Shown: positions 17,243 through 25,763 of the stretch, piece after piece
How the letters are laid out: each line of letters opens with the position of its first letter
Numbering within the stretch: the stretch's first letter is position 1
NCBI RefSeq assembly: GCF_003344925.1
Contig: NZ_CP031188.1
Span: 1,905,001 to 1,969,000 of the forward strand
DNA from: Flavobacterium arcticum
Lineage (GTDB): Bacteria; Bacteroidota; Bacteroidia; Flavobacteriales; Flavobacteriaceae
Length of the DNA: 64,000 bases
Direction of reading: 5' to 3'
Notes under the pieces: model-generated
Databases searched by the model: none
Seen by the model: the letters and a program-made list of their open reading frames with translations, nothing else
What the model was told of the DNA's origin: nothing
Translations under genes and position numbers: made by a program

Positions 17243-18451
17243 ATGAGGACTATAATTTACTTAGCATTAATTGTAATACTATCAGGTTGTTCAAGTCAGG
17301 ATAAGCTACCTGTTTTAAAAACAACTTTAAAAGTTATTAGTATAAAAGAAGGTAATGAAGTTCATGATAAAGTATGGACAATATCACCAGAAGTTGAATT
17401 AGATGAGTTTATAACTCGCAAATTTAAGGGTGAAAAAAAAGTGAGTTTTATTTCAGATATTGATACACTTACTTTTGATGTAACACCAAATAATAACTAT
17501 GATTTTGTAATTCAATATAAAAATGAAAAAGCATTTACACGAATAAATACAGATATTTTAAAAGAAGCATCTATACCTCAAAAAAGAATATTGGAATATT
17601 ATTATGATGATAAGAGTAGGAAATCTATAACAGATACTATTGCTTTTACTTTAGGTAGTGACCATGGAATTCATTTAAGGGGTAAAATTAATAATTCTGA
17701 ACCACTTGATTTTCTTTTTGATACAGGGGCAAATGCAATAGTAATTGTTTCTAAATTAATTGGAAATAAGGTTAATCTAGAGTTAGATGGGACAACGGAA
17801 AATGAAGGTTCAGATGGTTATGAAACAATTGCAACAAGTTCTTTTAACGAATTAAAAATTGCAAGTTTAAATTGGGATAATGTTGAACTTCTTTCTATAG
17901 ATTATCAAGAACCAAATTTTGACGGCGTATTAGGATGGATAGCTTTTGAGAATAAAATATTGGAAATTGATTATGAAAAAAGTCTTTTAATTATACATAA
18001 ATCAATCGTTACTATTCCTAAAGGTTATTCAAAAATTGAAACAAAAATGATTGGTAATGTTCCCTATATAAAAGGGACTATTAATGTTAAAGATAAAAAG
18101 AGTTCGGGCTGGTTTGAATACGATTCAGGGTCTAACGGAAGTTTTTCATTAAGTCAAAAATTTGCTTCAGAGAATGGTTTGAATGGTGCAATGGAAAAAG
18201 TTGGAACTTCTATTTCCTCAGGAAGTACTGGAATTGAATGGAAGTTAAACGATTTTATTTTGCCAAAACTGGAATTTAATGAATTTGAGCTTTTAAATGT
18301 ACCATTAACTATTTATGAAAGAGATCCTGAAGGGATTGAACACAATGATATTTTAGGAAACAATTTGCTTAAACGATTTAATGCTATTATTGATTTACAA
18401 AATTTTCAAGTATATTTAAAGCCGAATCATTTGCTGGATTCAGAGTATTAA
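17243..18451 (+). CDS. Aspartic protease-like (retropepsin/pepsin-type) lipoprotein
   Basis: This 402-residue lipoprotein has an SPII signal with lipid Cys at 16 (ILSGC). After an N-terminal domain of about 130 residues it has two aspartic-protease half-sites. The first is LFDTGAN with Asp160, followed by the hydrophobic strand FDGVLGW near 226-232. The second is FEYDSGSNGSF with Asp294, followed by NDILGNNLLKRF near the C-terminus. This is the PF13650/gag-pre-integrase-unrelated bacterial aspartyl protease type, with two lobes in one chain. It should face the periplasm or cell surface; activity and substrate are not known. A small membrane protein gene follows. Confidence 0.8.
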   Translation: MRTIIYLALIVILSGCSSQDKLPVLKTTLKVISIKEGNEVHDKVWTISPEVELDEFITRKFKGEKKVSFISDIDTLTFDVTPNNNYDFVIQYKNEKAFTRINTDILKEASIPQKRILEYYYDDKSRKSITDTIAFTLGSDHGIHLRGKINNSEPLDFLFDTGANAIVIVSKLIGNKVNLELDGTTENEGSDGYETIATSSFNELKIASLNWDNVELLSIDYQEPNFDGVLGWIAFENKILEIDYEKSLLIIHKSIVTIPKGYSKIETKMIGNVPYIKGTINVKDKKSSGWFEYDSGSNGSFSLSQKFASENGLNGAMEKVGTSISSGSTGIEWKLNDFILPKLEFNEFELLNVPLTIYERDPEGIEHNDILGNNLLKRFNAIIDLQNFQVYLKPNHLLDSEY

Positions 18452-18487
18452 TTTATATCCCCATAAGAGTTGAAAAATATATCCAAT

Positions 18488-18727
18488 ATGAATTACTTTT
18501 ATATAATCATTATTCATATTCTTAAGCGAAGCTTACAATTATTTTTGCTAGTATTTAGTTTCGGAACGATAGGTCAAATTATACTCGAAAAAAGCGAAAT
18601 GGAGAGGGGTATAAGTCTAATATTGATGAAAATTATTGCTATTACTCCTATTTTGATATTTTATTTTATAATGCTAAAAGATAGAATTGAAATTCGACGC
18701 AATCGAAATACAGAAATAGAAGAATAA
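18488..18727 (+). CDS. Small membrane protein, function unknown
   Basis: A 79-residue protein from the ATG at 18488; an upstream in-frame TTG at 18470 would add six residues. It has two hydrophobic segments (FYIIIIHIL to LLVFSFGTIG, and LMKIIAITPILIFYFIML) and a charged C-terminal tail rich in Arg and Glu. I do not recognise a family. It lies 36 bases downstream of the aspartic-protease-like lipoprotein gene on the same strand and before a shared terminator, so the two are probably co-transcribed. Confidence 0.55.
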   Translation: MNYFYIIIIHILKRSLQLFLLVFSFGTIGQIILEKSEMERGISLILMKIIAITPILIFYFIMLKDRIEIRRNRNTEIEE

Positions 18728-18754
18728 AAAAAGCCTGCAAATGCAGGCTTTTTT
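18726..18754. terminator. Bidirectional terminator between the small membrane gene and glutaminyl cyclase
   Basis: GCCTGC and GCAGGC pair around AAAT, flanked by A and T runs that extend the stem. It can end transcripts from both sides. Confidence 0.85.
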
Positions 18755-18773
18755 ATAATAAGTAGTGAAAAAA

Positions 18774-19826
18774 CTATTCCTTTATTTTTATCTCAAACAT
18801 TTTGTCCCAGTTTTTACCTGTTACAAAAATAGTTTTTGTTTTAGGGTTATAAGCTATACCATTCAGTACATCTAGTTTTGGGTGTTTAGTAACCAGTTTT
18901 TTTAATTGAGAGAAGTCAATTATAGCCTCAACAGCACCTGTAGTAGGGTTTATAACCGCTACAGCATCTTTTTGGTATACGTTACCATATATTTTACCCT
19001 CTATCCATTCTAGCTCGTTAACTGCTTTAATTTTACTGTTTTTAGTATATACATTTACATAATCGGCTTCTTCCATTGTCTCAGGGTCAAGTTTCCATAT
19101 TTTTTCGGTACCATCACTTTGGTATAAGTACTTACCATCGTTAGTAAGTCCCCAGCCTTCAATTTTTTTAAAGTAAGTAAATTCCTTTATTTTTTCAAAC
19201 GTGTCAGCACTGTATATGAACCCTGTAGTCTCTCTCCAAGTGAGCTGATATACTTTATTGTTAAGTACGGTAATACCTTCACCAAAGTATTTATTTTCCT
19301 GCTTTACTTCTTTATATACCTCTCCTGTTTTGTAGTTTACTTTGCGTAAGCTTGAGTGTTTGTACTGACCTGTACCTTCAAAAAGTGTATCGCGATAAAA
19401 CTCTAAGCCTTGAGTGTAAGCGTGTATATCATGCGGGTAAGTATTTACAATTTCATATTGTAATAGTTTTGGCTCTATGCCAGATGTAAGCTCTATTCTG
19501 CCTTCAGTTTCGGCATTATTACCGTCATAAAAAACAAGAGCTTTCAGGTTTTGATAGCCAAATTTTTGCCCTTCTAATGATACTTTTAGTTTTTCGTTGC
19601 CTTTTACAGCACCTTCTCTTACATCATTTATATAATATACAACAGAGTCAATTTCTTTCTTTTTTTCGTTTACCAACGATAAATTAAGTGGATCTTGTGG
19701 CTGATATTGCTGTTTCATATCCGAAGTATCGATGCGAAATAAATTATTTTTATTTTTATCGTCATCGCCACATGATTGTAGTGCTACAGTCAACGAAATG
19801 AAAGCTAATGCTTTAAGTGTTTTCAT
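18774..19826 (-). CDS. Glutaminyl-peptide cyclotransferase, lipoprotein
   Basis: This 350-residue protein belongs to the plant/bacterial glutamine cyclotransferase family (PF05096), which forms N-terminal pyroglutamate. I use the ATG at 19826 because it begins the SPII signal MKTLKALAFISLTVALQSC (lipid Cys 19); an earlier ATG adds ten residues before it. The N-terminal 110 residues look like a separate beta domain. The catalytic beta-propeller follows with PHDIHAYTQGLEF, LFEGTGQY, FGEGITVL, EGWGLTNDGK and NELEWIEGKIYGNVY. Many T9SS cargo proteins in this phylum carry N-terminal Gln after signal cleavage, which may be the substrate pool. Confidence 0.88.
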   Translation of the reverse strand: MKTLKALAFISLTVALQSCGDDDKNKNNLFRIDTSDMKQQYQPQDPLNLSLVNEKKKEIDSVVYYINDVREGAVKGNEKLKVSLEGQKFGYQNLKALVFYDGNNAETEGRIELTSGIEPKLLQYEIVNTYPHDIHAYTQGLEFYRDTLFEGTGQYKHSSLRKVNYKTGEVYKEVKQENKYFGEGITVLNNKVYQLTWRETTGFIYSADTFEKIKEFTYFKKIEGWGLTNDGKYLYQSDGTEKIWKLDPETMEEADYVNVYTKNSKIKAVNELEWIEGKIYGNVYQKDAVAVINPTTGAVEAIIDFSQLKKLVTKHPKLDVLNGIAYNPKTKTIFVTGKNWDKMFEIKIKE

Positions 19827-19881
19827 AGTGTTATTAATAGTTAAGGCAATATACAATTGTATTTTCTAACACACAATTGCC

Positions 19882-19911
19882 TTGCAAAAATATAAAATTA
19901 ATGTATCTTTG
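19882..19911 (+). promoter_or_regulatory. SRP RNA (ffs) promoter
   Basis: TTG at 19882-19884 and TATCTTTG at 19904-19911 are 19 bases apart, and the RNA's first paired base is five bases further. A minus-strand -7-like TATTTTTG (19885-19892 read in reverse) overlaps it and may serve the glutaminyl cyclase gene. Confidence 0.75.
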
Positions 19912-19915
19912 CATC

Positions 19916-20009
19916 GGCAAGTCCTACACGACCAGCTCCTGCAGAATCCTCCAGGGTGGGAACACAGCAAAGGTATGCGGTTGTAGCGGTGCGATGTAGG
20001 TCGCTTGCC
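19916..20009 (+). ncRNA. ffs: Bacterial small signal recognition particle RNA (4.5S)
   Basis: This is a 94-base RNA whose ends pair (GGCAAG at 19916-19921 with CTTGCC at 20004-20009). Internally GTCCTAC pairs with GTAGG, and CCAGC/GCGGTTGTAGC-type helices lead to an apical hairpin with the GGGAAC and AGCA asymmetric/symmetric loop motifs bound by Ffh. The overall form fits the small SRP RNA of Bacteroidota. It guides co-translational membrane targeting with Ffh and FtsY. A matching promoter precedes it and a T run plus a hairpin follow. I recognise it by sequence pattern; a covariance search would settle the exact ends. Confidence 0.88.
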
Positions 20010-20033
20010 ACTTTTTTATTTAAATTATTATAG

Positions 20034-20055
20034 TCTCCCTAGCGGAGATTTTTTT
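20034..20055 (+). terminator. Terminator hairpin after the SRP RNA
   Basis: TCTCC and GGAGA pair around CTAGC, followed by seven T residues. It separates the SRP RNA from the SDR gene. Confidence 0.7.
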
Positions 20056-20083
20056 ATTTTTGGGCATTACGAAAACAGATAAA

Positions 20084-20890
20084 ATGGAAAAAAAAGTAGT
20101 TTTAATTACAGGTGGCTCATCAGGTATTGGTAAATCGGTAGGCAACTTTTTACATGAAAAAGGATATACTGTTTATGGCACCAGCCGAAACCCTGACCGT
20201 GTTAAAGATTCTGTTTTTCCATTAGTAACTTTAGATGTGCGCAATGCCGAAAGTATTACTACTGCTGTAACAGAGGTTATAAAACGTTCTGGGCATATAG
20301 ATGTACTTATTAATAATGCAGGAGTGGGTATTACAGGACCTCTTGAAGAAATACCTGCCGATGAGATTAAGAATAACTTTGAAACTAACCTATTTGGTCC
20401 TATAGCGGTAATGAAAGCCGTACTGCCTTATATGCGTACTCGTAAGTTCGGGTTAATTATAAATGTAACTTCTATAGCAGGTTATATGGGATTACCTTAC
20501 AGGAGTGTGTATTCGGCTTCAAAAGGTGCATTAGAACTTATTACTGAAGCACTTCGTATGGAAGTAAAGTCTTTTGGCGTTACTATTAGTAATATAGCAC
20601 CAGGTGATTTTGCAACTAATATAGCTAGTGGACGTTATCATGCTCCTTTAGTTAAAGGGTCACCTTATGAGACATCTTACGGAAATACGCTAGCAATGAT
20701 GGATGAGCATGTAGATAGTGGTAGCAACCCTAATGAAATGGCAGAGGCTATATATGCTATAATGAAAAACCCTAACCCTAAAGTACATTATAAAGTAGGG
20801 GCTTTTATGCAAAAGTTTTCTATTGTACTGAAAAGGATTTTACCCGATAAGGTGTACGAAAAATTACTAATGAATCATTATAAATTGTAG
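20084..20890 (+). CDS. Short-chain dehydrogenase/reductase (SDR)
   Basis: This 268-residue protein is a classical SDR. The cofactor motif TGGSSGIG is at 9-16 and the SRNPDR stretch after strand 2 suggests NADP preference. NNAGVG, the catalytic Ser in NVTSIAGYMG, and YSASK with Tyr143 and Lys147 are all present. The substrate is unknown. I use the ATG at 20084 because it is directly before the first strand; an upstream in-frame TTG at 20060 lies partly in the terminator's T run. A -7-like TAGTTTTG at its 3' end (20888) may start the next gene's transcript. Confidence 0.88.
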   Translation: MEKKVVLITGGSSGIGKSVGNFLHEKGYTVYGTSRNPDRVKDSVFPLVTLDVRNAESITTAVTEVIKRSGHIDVLINNAGVGITGPLEEIPADEIKNNFETNLFGPIAVMKAVLPYMRTRKFGLIINVTSIAGYMGLPYRSVYSASKGALELITEALRMEVKSFGVTISNIAPGDFATNIASGRYHAPLVKGSPYETSYGNTLAMMDEHVDSGSNPNEMAEAIYAIMKNPNPKVHYKVGAFMQKFSIVLKRILPDKVYEKLLMNHYKL

Positions 20891-20933
20891 TTTTGCAGTG
20901 ATTTTATAACACAACGAAATTAAATACAACAAC

Positions 20934-21590
20934 ATGAAATTTTTTATTGATACAGCTAACCTTGATCAAATAAAGGAAGCACAAGAACTTGGAGTACTTG
21001 ATGGTGTAACGACTAACCCATCGCTAATGGCGAAAGAAGGTATTACAGGAAGAAATAATATACTAAAGCATTATGTTGATATTTGCAATATTGTAGATGG
21101 CGATGTGAGTGCTGAGGTTAATGCTACCGATTATGAAGGTATGATAAAAGAAGGAGAGGAGCTTGCTGAACTACATGAACAGATAGTAGTAAAAATACCA
21201 ATGACCAAAGATGGTATTAAAGCCTGTAAATATTTTACAGATAGAGATATTAGAACAAATGTAACATTAGTATTCTCGGCAGGGCAAGCATTACTAGCTG
21301 CTAAAGCGGGAGCTACTTATGTTTCTCCTTTTATTGGGCGTTTAGATGATATTTCTACAGATGGTTTAAGTCTTATTGATGAAATACGTCAGATATATGA
21401 TAATTATGCTTTCGAAACTGAAATTCTTGCAGCGTCTGTGCGTCACACTATGCATATTGTAAACTGTGCTAAAATTGGTGCCGATGTTATGACAGGACCA
21501 CTTTCGGCTATTACAGGGCTTTTAAAGCATCCACTTACCGATTCTGGACTTGCACAATTTATTGCTGATTACCAAAAAGGAAATCAATAA
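20934..21590 (+). CDS. fsa: Transaldolase / fructose-6-phosphate aldolase family
   Basis: This 218-residue protein is a short-form transaldolase (TalC/FSA type). It shows [16 protein letters not shown], the GVTTNPSL motif (24-31), the Schiff-base Lys87 in VVKIPMT, and the ADVMTGP element near the C-terminus. Proteins of this size can act as transaldolase in the pentose phosphate pathway or as fructose-6-phosphate aldolase. The residues that separate them cannot be judged with confidence from sequence alone, and in Bacteroidota transaldolase activity is likely. A hairpin terminator follows. Confidence 0.9.
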   Translation: MKFFIDTANLDQIKEAQELGVLDGVTTNPSLMAKEGITGRNNILKHYVDICNIVDGDVSAEVNATDYEGMIKEGEELAELHEQIVVKIPMTKDGIKACKYFTDRDIRTNVTLVFSAGQALLAAKAGATYVSPFIGRLDDISTDGLSLIDEIRQIYDNYAFETEILAASVRHTMHIVNCAKIGADVMTGPLSAITGLLKHPLTDSGLAQFIADYQKGNQ

Positions 21591-21611
21591 TAACAAGCTC
21601 GTTATATAACT

Positions 21612-21640
21612 AAAAAGGCTACCATTTCGGTAGCTTTTTT
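21612..21640. terminator. Bidirectional terminator between fsa and the CLC gene
   Basis: GCTACC and GGTAGC pair around ATTTC, extended by A and T runs with one G-T wobble. Its right end touches the CLC stop codon. Confidence 0.82.
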
Positions 21641-23460
21641 TATTCAATAACCATTTCTTGAAGTCTTCGCCTGTAGTTTTCCAGTATTGTAGCTTTAAAG
21701 ATAATACCATAATACCTGTTATCTTTAAGTATTGGTAAATAGTTAGTTTCTGAAGTCTCAAACTTATCCATAATCATTTCTACCGAATCTTCAATAGATA
21801 CTGTTTCTACATTAGGCTTCATGAGTTCTTCTAGTTTACTATACTTTATTTTAAAGGGACTAAAAGCAATATGACGTATAATATTAAAATCGATAATACC
21901 AATCAGTCTGTTTTTTTCGTCAACTACCGCAAAAATACTTTGCTTAGTAGTTGATAGTAAATTGATAACATCATCTGGCTTGTGAGTAGTTGGTATTGTT
22001 TTGCCATCAGTATCTATCATAGCAAGCAAGTCGATACTCGATAGTATATTTTTATCTTTATCCCCTGTAAAAACCTGACCTTTATCGGCAAGATGTTTTA
22101 CATCCATAGAGTGAATTTCAAACTGTTTTGATACAGCAAAACTTATAGATGAAACAATCATAAGCGGCACCATAAGGTTATAACCACCCGTTATTTCACC
22201 AATAAGGAATATAGCAGTAAGCGGAGCATGAAACAATCCGCTTAGTAGTCCTGCCATACCTACTATAGTAAAACTACTTACAGGTAAATCTTTAGCAAGT
22301 CCTACCATATGCAATAATTTTGCTACAAAAAAGCCTAGATAAGACCCTACAAAAAGCGATGGAGCAAAGTTACCACCATTACCGCCGCTAGAAAGCGTTA
22401 GTCCTGCTGCAAAAACCTTTAATAACATAGTAGCGCCAGCAAAAGCGAGCAATATCCACGCATTATCTTTAAAACCTTCTAGCAAGGTGTTGTTTAATAA
22501 ATCTTCGGGGTGTGAGTTTGCTAATACCTTGATACTTTCATACCCTTCACCAAATAGGGTAGGCGACAAAAATATAAGAGCAGCCAATGGTAGTGCACCA
22601 TAAAGTCCTTTTTGATAATCACCTTTTTTGAGGCGTGCAAAATAGCCTTCTACTTTTTGAAATTTTCGGGCATGATATACTGATATAAAACCACCGAGTA
22701 TACCTAGTAAAATATAATAAGGAATATTATGATAATCGAAATCATGCTGCTGTTTGAAAGATAGTAATACTTCTTCATTAAGTACTATGGTAGACACAAT
22801 AGCTCCCGTAGCAGCCGATATCATAATTGGTATAAACGCTGTTATAGAAACATCGGTAAGTACTACTTCTATGGCAAAAAGTACTCCGGCAATAGGCGCG
22901 TTAAACGCTGCTGCAATACCCGCAGCCACACCACAAGCAAGTAATAGTATTCTGTCTTTTTTAGAAAGTTTGTATTTCTGGGCAAAGTTAGAACCAAAGG
23001 CTGCCCCCGTTATGGTAATAGGCGACTCTAGTCCTGCTGAACCTCCAAGACCAACTGTAAGAGAGCTGGTTATAATTTGAGCATACATTTGCTTTCGGGG
23101 TATAATACCGCCCTTTTTGGCTACAGCATATAATATGCGCGAACTTCCTTTTTCTATTTTACCATTAAGTATTTTTCTAACAATAAAAATAGTAAGCAAG
23201 ATACCTACAATAGGAAATATACTATTTACATAGGGTAGTTTAAGGTAACTGTCTATATAATTGGCAAAACGCAAAACATTGTGCGCGAAACTTTTAAGTA
23301 TAATAACCGCAAATGCTGTAGACACAGCAACCAATACTGCCGAAAGATATATAAAATGTCTTTCAGATAATAGGCTTTTAATAATAAAAAATAGTGTTTC
23401 AAGACGACGAAAGTTATTCCTGAAAAATAACTGGACTTTTGAAACTTTACGATTAAGCAT
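21640..23460 (-). CDS. CLC family chloride channel/transporter with CBS domains
   Basis: This 606-residue membrane protein has a CLC core (about 35-450) and a C-terminal pair of CBS domains (about 470-600). Selectivity-region motifs are GSSRI at 105-109 (GSGIP in E. coli ClcA), GLESP at 143-147 with the gating Glu145, AFNAPIAGVLF, and GNFAP at 363-367. After IAGVLFAIE the residue in the place of the proton glutamate (Glu203 of ClcA) is Val199, as in eukaryotic CLC channels. It may therefore conduct chloride without proton exchange; that is inference from motif alignment by eye. It stands alone with a -7-like TAACTTTG upstream. Confidence 0.9.
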   Translation of the reverse strand: MLNRKVSKVQLFFRNNFRRLETLFFIIKSLLSERHFIYLSAVLVAVSTAFAVIILKSFAHNVLRFANYIDSYLKLPYVNSIFPIVGILLTIFIVRKILNGKIEKGSSRILYAVAKKGGIIPRKQMYAQIITSSLTVGLGGSAGLESPITITGAAFGSNFAQKYKLSKKDRILLLACGVAAGIAAAFNAPIAGVLFAIEVVLTDVSITAFIPIMISAATGAIVSTIVLNEEVLLSFKQQHDFDYHNIPYYILLGILGGFISVYHARKFQKVEGYFARLKKGDYQKGLYGALPLAALIFLSPTLFGEGYESIKVLANSHPEDLLNNTLLEGFKDNAWILLAFAGATMLLKVFAAGLTLSSGGNGGNFAPSLFVGSYLGFFVAKLLHMVGLAKDLPVSSFTIVGMAGLLSGLFHAPLTAIFLIGEITGGYNLMVPLMIVSSISFAVSKQFEIHSMDVKHLADKGQVFTGDKDKNILSSIDLLAMIDTDGKTIPTTHKPDDVINLLSTTKQSIFAVVDEKNRLIGIIDFNIIRHIAFSPFKIKYSKLEELMKPNVETVSIEDSVEMIMDKFETSETNYLPILKDNRYYGIIFKATILENYRRRLQEMVIE

Positions 23461-23586
23461 TGTGTAAGTAGGGAAATTTAATATTTTGTATAAAGTGCAA
23501 AGTTACTTTATTTATAAAAAATTATAGTCCGTTTATACTTTTTTTATGTCATTACTACCCTATAAGACTTTTGTGAATGCTATTTG

Positions 23587-24171
23587 TTATAGTGTAGGTG
23601 TTTTTTCTTTAACAAATGTCTGTAAATCTTTAAAAAACAGGGTGAACTCTTTTTCAAAATCATCGTAGAACTCCAATAACTCATTTACAGCATTTGTCAT
23701 TCCTGATTTGTTTTTTGTGCGTCTGTCCATTTGTTTTAGTATTTCGGCAATTCCTTCAGTTGTGGCATAGCTCCCTAGCCAGTCTTGCTTTATCATATAG
23801 GGCATCATACCCTTTGTTCTTTCGGTAAGAATGGTATAGTTATCTTCTAATAGTTTATAGAATTGCTGAGTATAATTGTATAAATGTTCGTTATGATAAT
23901 TGCTCCAATTCTTGGCTAAAAAATGATCGTAAAAAATATCTATAATTACTCCTGAATAATGATGATAAAACGGGTGTAGACGTTTAGTACTTTGTCTAAA
24001 AACAGGGTGTGCATCGGTATAGGTATCTATAAAACGATGTAAAATAATACCTTTTTGTACATCTTCAGGAAATGACTTAGGTGCTTTGCCATGTATTCCA
24101 TCTGCCATAAAGTTCCCAATTTTGAGCAGGTCATTATCTCCTGAAAGGTATATATGTGCTAAAAAATTCAT
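23587..24171 (-). CDS. ACP phosphodiesterase-like protein (AcpH family)
   Basis: This 194-residue protein matches the PF04336 family (acyl carrier protein phosphodiesterase). The N-terminus MNFLAHIYLSGD is characteristic, followed by IGNFMADGIHGK, HRFIDTYTDAHP and YDHFLAKNW, which supply the His and Asp residues of an HD-like metal site. E. coli AcpH removes 4'-phosphopantetheine from ACP. I use the ATG at 24171, since the eleven residues before it in the longest frame are not conserved in type. A -7-like TAAGTTTG (24209-24216, minus) lies upstream. It is divergent from glmM. Confidence 0.82.
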   Translation of the reverse strand: MNFLAHIYLSGDNDLLKIGNFMADGIHGKAPKSFPEDVQKGIILHRFIDTYTDAHPVFRQSTKRLHPFYHHYSGVIIDIFYDHFLAKNWSNYHNEHLYNYTQQFYKLLEDNYTILTERTKGMMPYMIKQDWLGSYATTEGIAEILKQMDRRTKNKSGMTNAVNELLEFYDDFEKEFTLFFKDLQTFVKEKTPTL

Positions 24172-24312
24172 ATCACAATGTAGTGATTTGTTTTGTAGCA
24201 ACAAAGTACAAACTTATAGGCGTATTACTTTTTCCTACAAAAAAGTAATATTTAGTTAAAACAAAAACTTATGTAAACCTTATCTTTGCTGTAACCAAAA
24301 ACCATTTAAATT

Positions 24313-25704
24313 ATGACGTTAATCAAATCGATATCAGGTATCAGAGGTACAATAGGCGGAAAAACAGGAGATAATCTTACACCTGTAGATGCTGTTAAAT
24401 TTGCTTCTGCTTACGGTACTTGGTTAAAACAACATTCTGGTAAAGAAAAATTAACTGTAGTTATAGGTCGCGATGCTCGTATATCAGGACCAATGATTCA
24501 CAACCTTGTACAAAATACCTTAGTAGGACTAGGTATTAATATTATAGACCTAGGTCTTTCTACTACACCAACTGTAGAGGTTGCAGTACCGCTTGAAAAA
24601 GCAGATGGAGGTATTATATTAACAGCAAGCCACAACCCAAAACAATGGAATGCACTAAAACTACTTAATGAAAAAGGAGAGTTTTTAAGCGGTGCAGATG
24701 GTGCAAAAATTCTTGAAATTGCAGAGGCAGAAGCTTTTGATTTTTCGGATGTAGATAACTTGGGAGAGGTTACTGTGAATGATGCCTATATGGATATTCA
24801 TATTGATGAGGTACTTAACCTACCATTAGTAGATGCCGAAGCGGTTAAAAAAGCAGGCTTTAAAGTAGTAGTAGATGGAGTTAACTCATCGGGAGGTATT
24901 ATTATACCAAGATTGTTGGAGCAAATGGGAGTAGAGGTAGTAGAGTTATACTGTGAGCCAAACGGACATTTTCCTCATAATCCTGAACCGCTAAAAGAAC
25001 ATCTTACAGATATATGTGAACTTGTAGTAAAAGAAAAAGCTGATTTTGGTATTGTAGTTGACCCTGATGTAGATCGTTTGGCATTTATATCAGAAGATGG
25101 TGAGATGTTTGGCGAAGAATATACTCTTGTAGCTTGCGCTGATTATGTGTTGAGTAAAACTCCTGGTAATACAGTGTCTAATATGTCATCATCAAGAGCA
25201 TTGCGTGATATTACCGAAAAGCATAATGGGAGCTACGAAGCAAGTGCTGTAGGCGAAGTAAATGTGGTTACACTTATGAAGCAGAATAATGCTATAATAG
25301 GCGGAGAAGGTAATGGTGGTATTATATACCCTGAGTTACACTATGGTCGTGATTCACTAGTGGGTGTAGCTTTATTCTTAACGTATCTTGCTGAAAATAA
25401 TATTAAATCGGTAGCGGCATTGCGAGCTTCTTACCCACAGTATTATATGAGCAAGAACAAAATTGAGTTAACACCACAGATAGATGTTGATGCAATATTA
25501 AAAGGTATGGAGGCTAAGTATGCTAATGAAGAGGTATCTACTGTAGATGGTGTTAAGATTGATTTTGCTGAGGAGTGGGTACATTTAAGAAAATCGAATA
25601 CAGAGCCTATAATTCGTATTTATACCGAAGCACAAACGCAACAAAAAGCAGATGCGCTTGCCGAGCGTATTATTAAAGAAATAAAAGAAGTAGCAGGAAT
25701 ATAA
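24313..25704 (+). CDS. glmM: Phosphoglucosamine mutase
   Basis: This 463-residue protein is an alpha-D-phosphohexomutase. It starts SISGIRGTIGG, has the phosphoserine in TASHNP (Ser106), the magnesium loop DPDVDR with Asp250, 252 and 254, the sugar-binding GEGNGG, and the C-terminal RKSNTEPIIRIYTEA phosphate-binding loop. The pattern fits GlmM, which makes glucosamine-1-phosphate for UDP-GlcNAc. In this phylum phosphomannomutase-like specificities are also found in this family, so the exact sugar is less certain. A -7-like TATCTTTG is at 24281-24288, 25 bases upstream, without a clear -33. Confidence 0.9.
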   Translation: MTLIKSISGIRGTIGGKTGDNLTPVDAVKFASAYGTWLKQHSGKEKLTVVIGRDARISGPMIHNLVQNTLVGLGINIIDLGLSTTPTVEVAVPLEKADGGIILTASHNPKQWNALKLLNEKGEFLSGADGAKILEIAEAEAFDFSDVDNLGEVTVNDAYMDIHIDEVLNLPLVDAEAVKKAGFKVVVDGVNSSGGIIIPRLLEQMGVEVVELYCEPNGHFPHNPEPLKEHLTDICELVVKEKADFGIVVDPDVDRLAFISEDGEMFGEEYTLVACADYVLSKTPGNTVSNMSSSRALRDITEKHNGSYEASAVGEVNVVTLMKQNNAIIGGEGNGGIIYPELHYGRDSLVGVALFLTYLAENNIKSVAALRASYPQYYMSKNKIELTPQIDVDAILKGMEAKYANEEVSTVDGVKIDFAEEWVHLRKSNTEPIIRIYTEAQTQQKADALAERIIKEIKEVAGI

Positions 25705-25727
25705 GCGCTACGCTATACTATAAAAAT

Positions 25728-25763
25728 AAAAAATGCCGAAGTAATTACACTTTGGCATTTTTT
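25728..25763. terminator. Bidirectional terminator between glmM and the YdcF-like gene
   Basis: AAAATGCCGAAGT and ACTTTGGCATTTT pair (one G-T wobble) around a short loop, with A and T runs on both sides. Confidence 0.85.
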
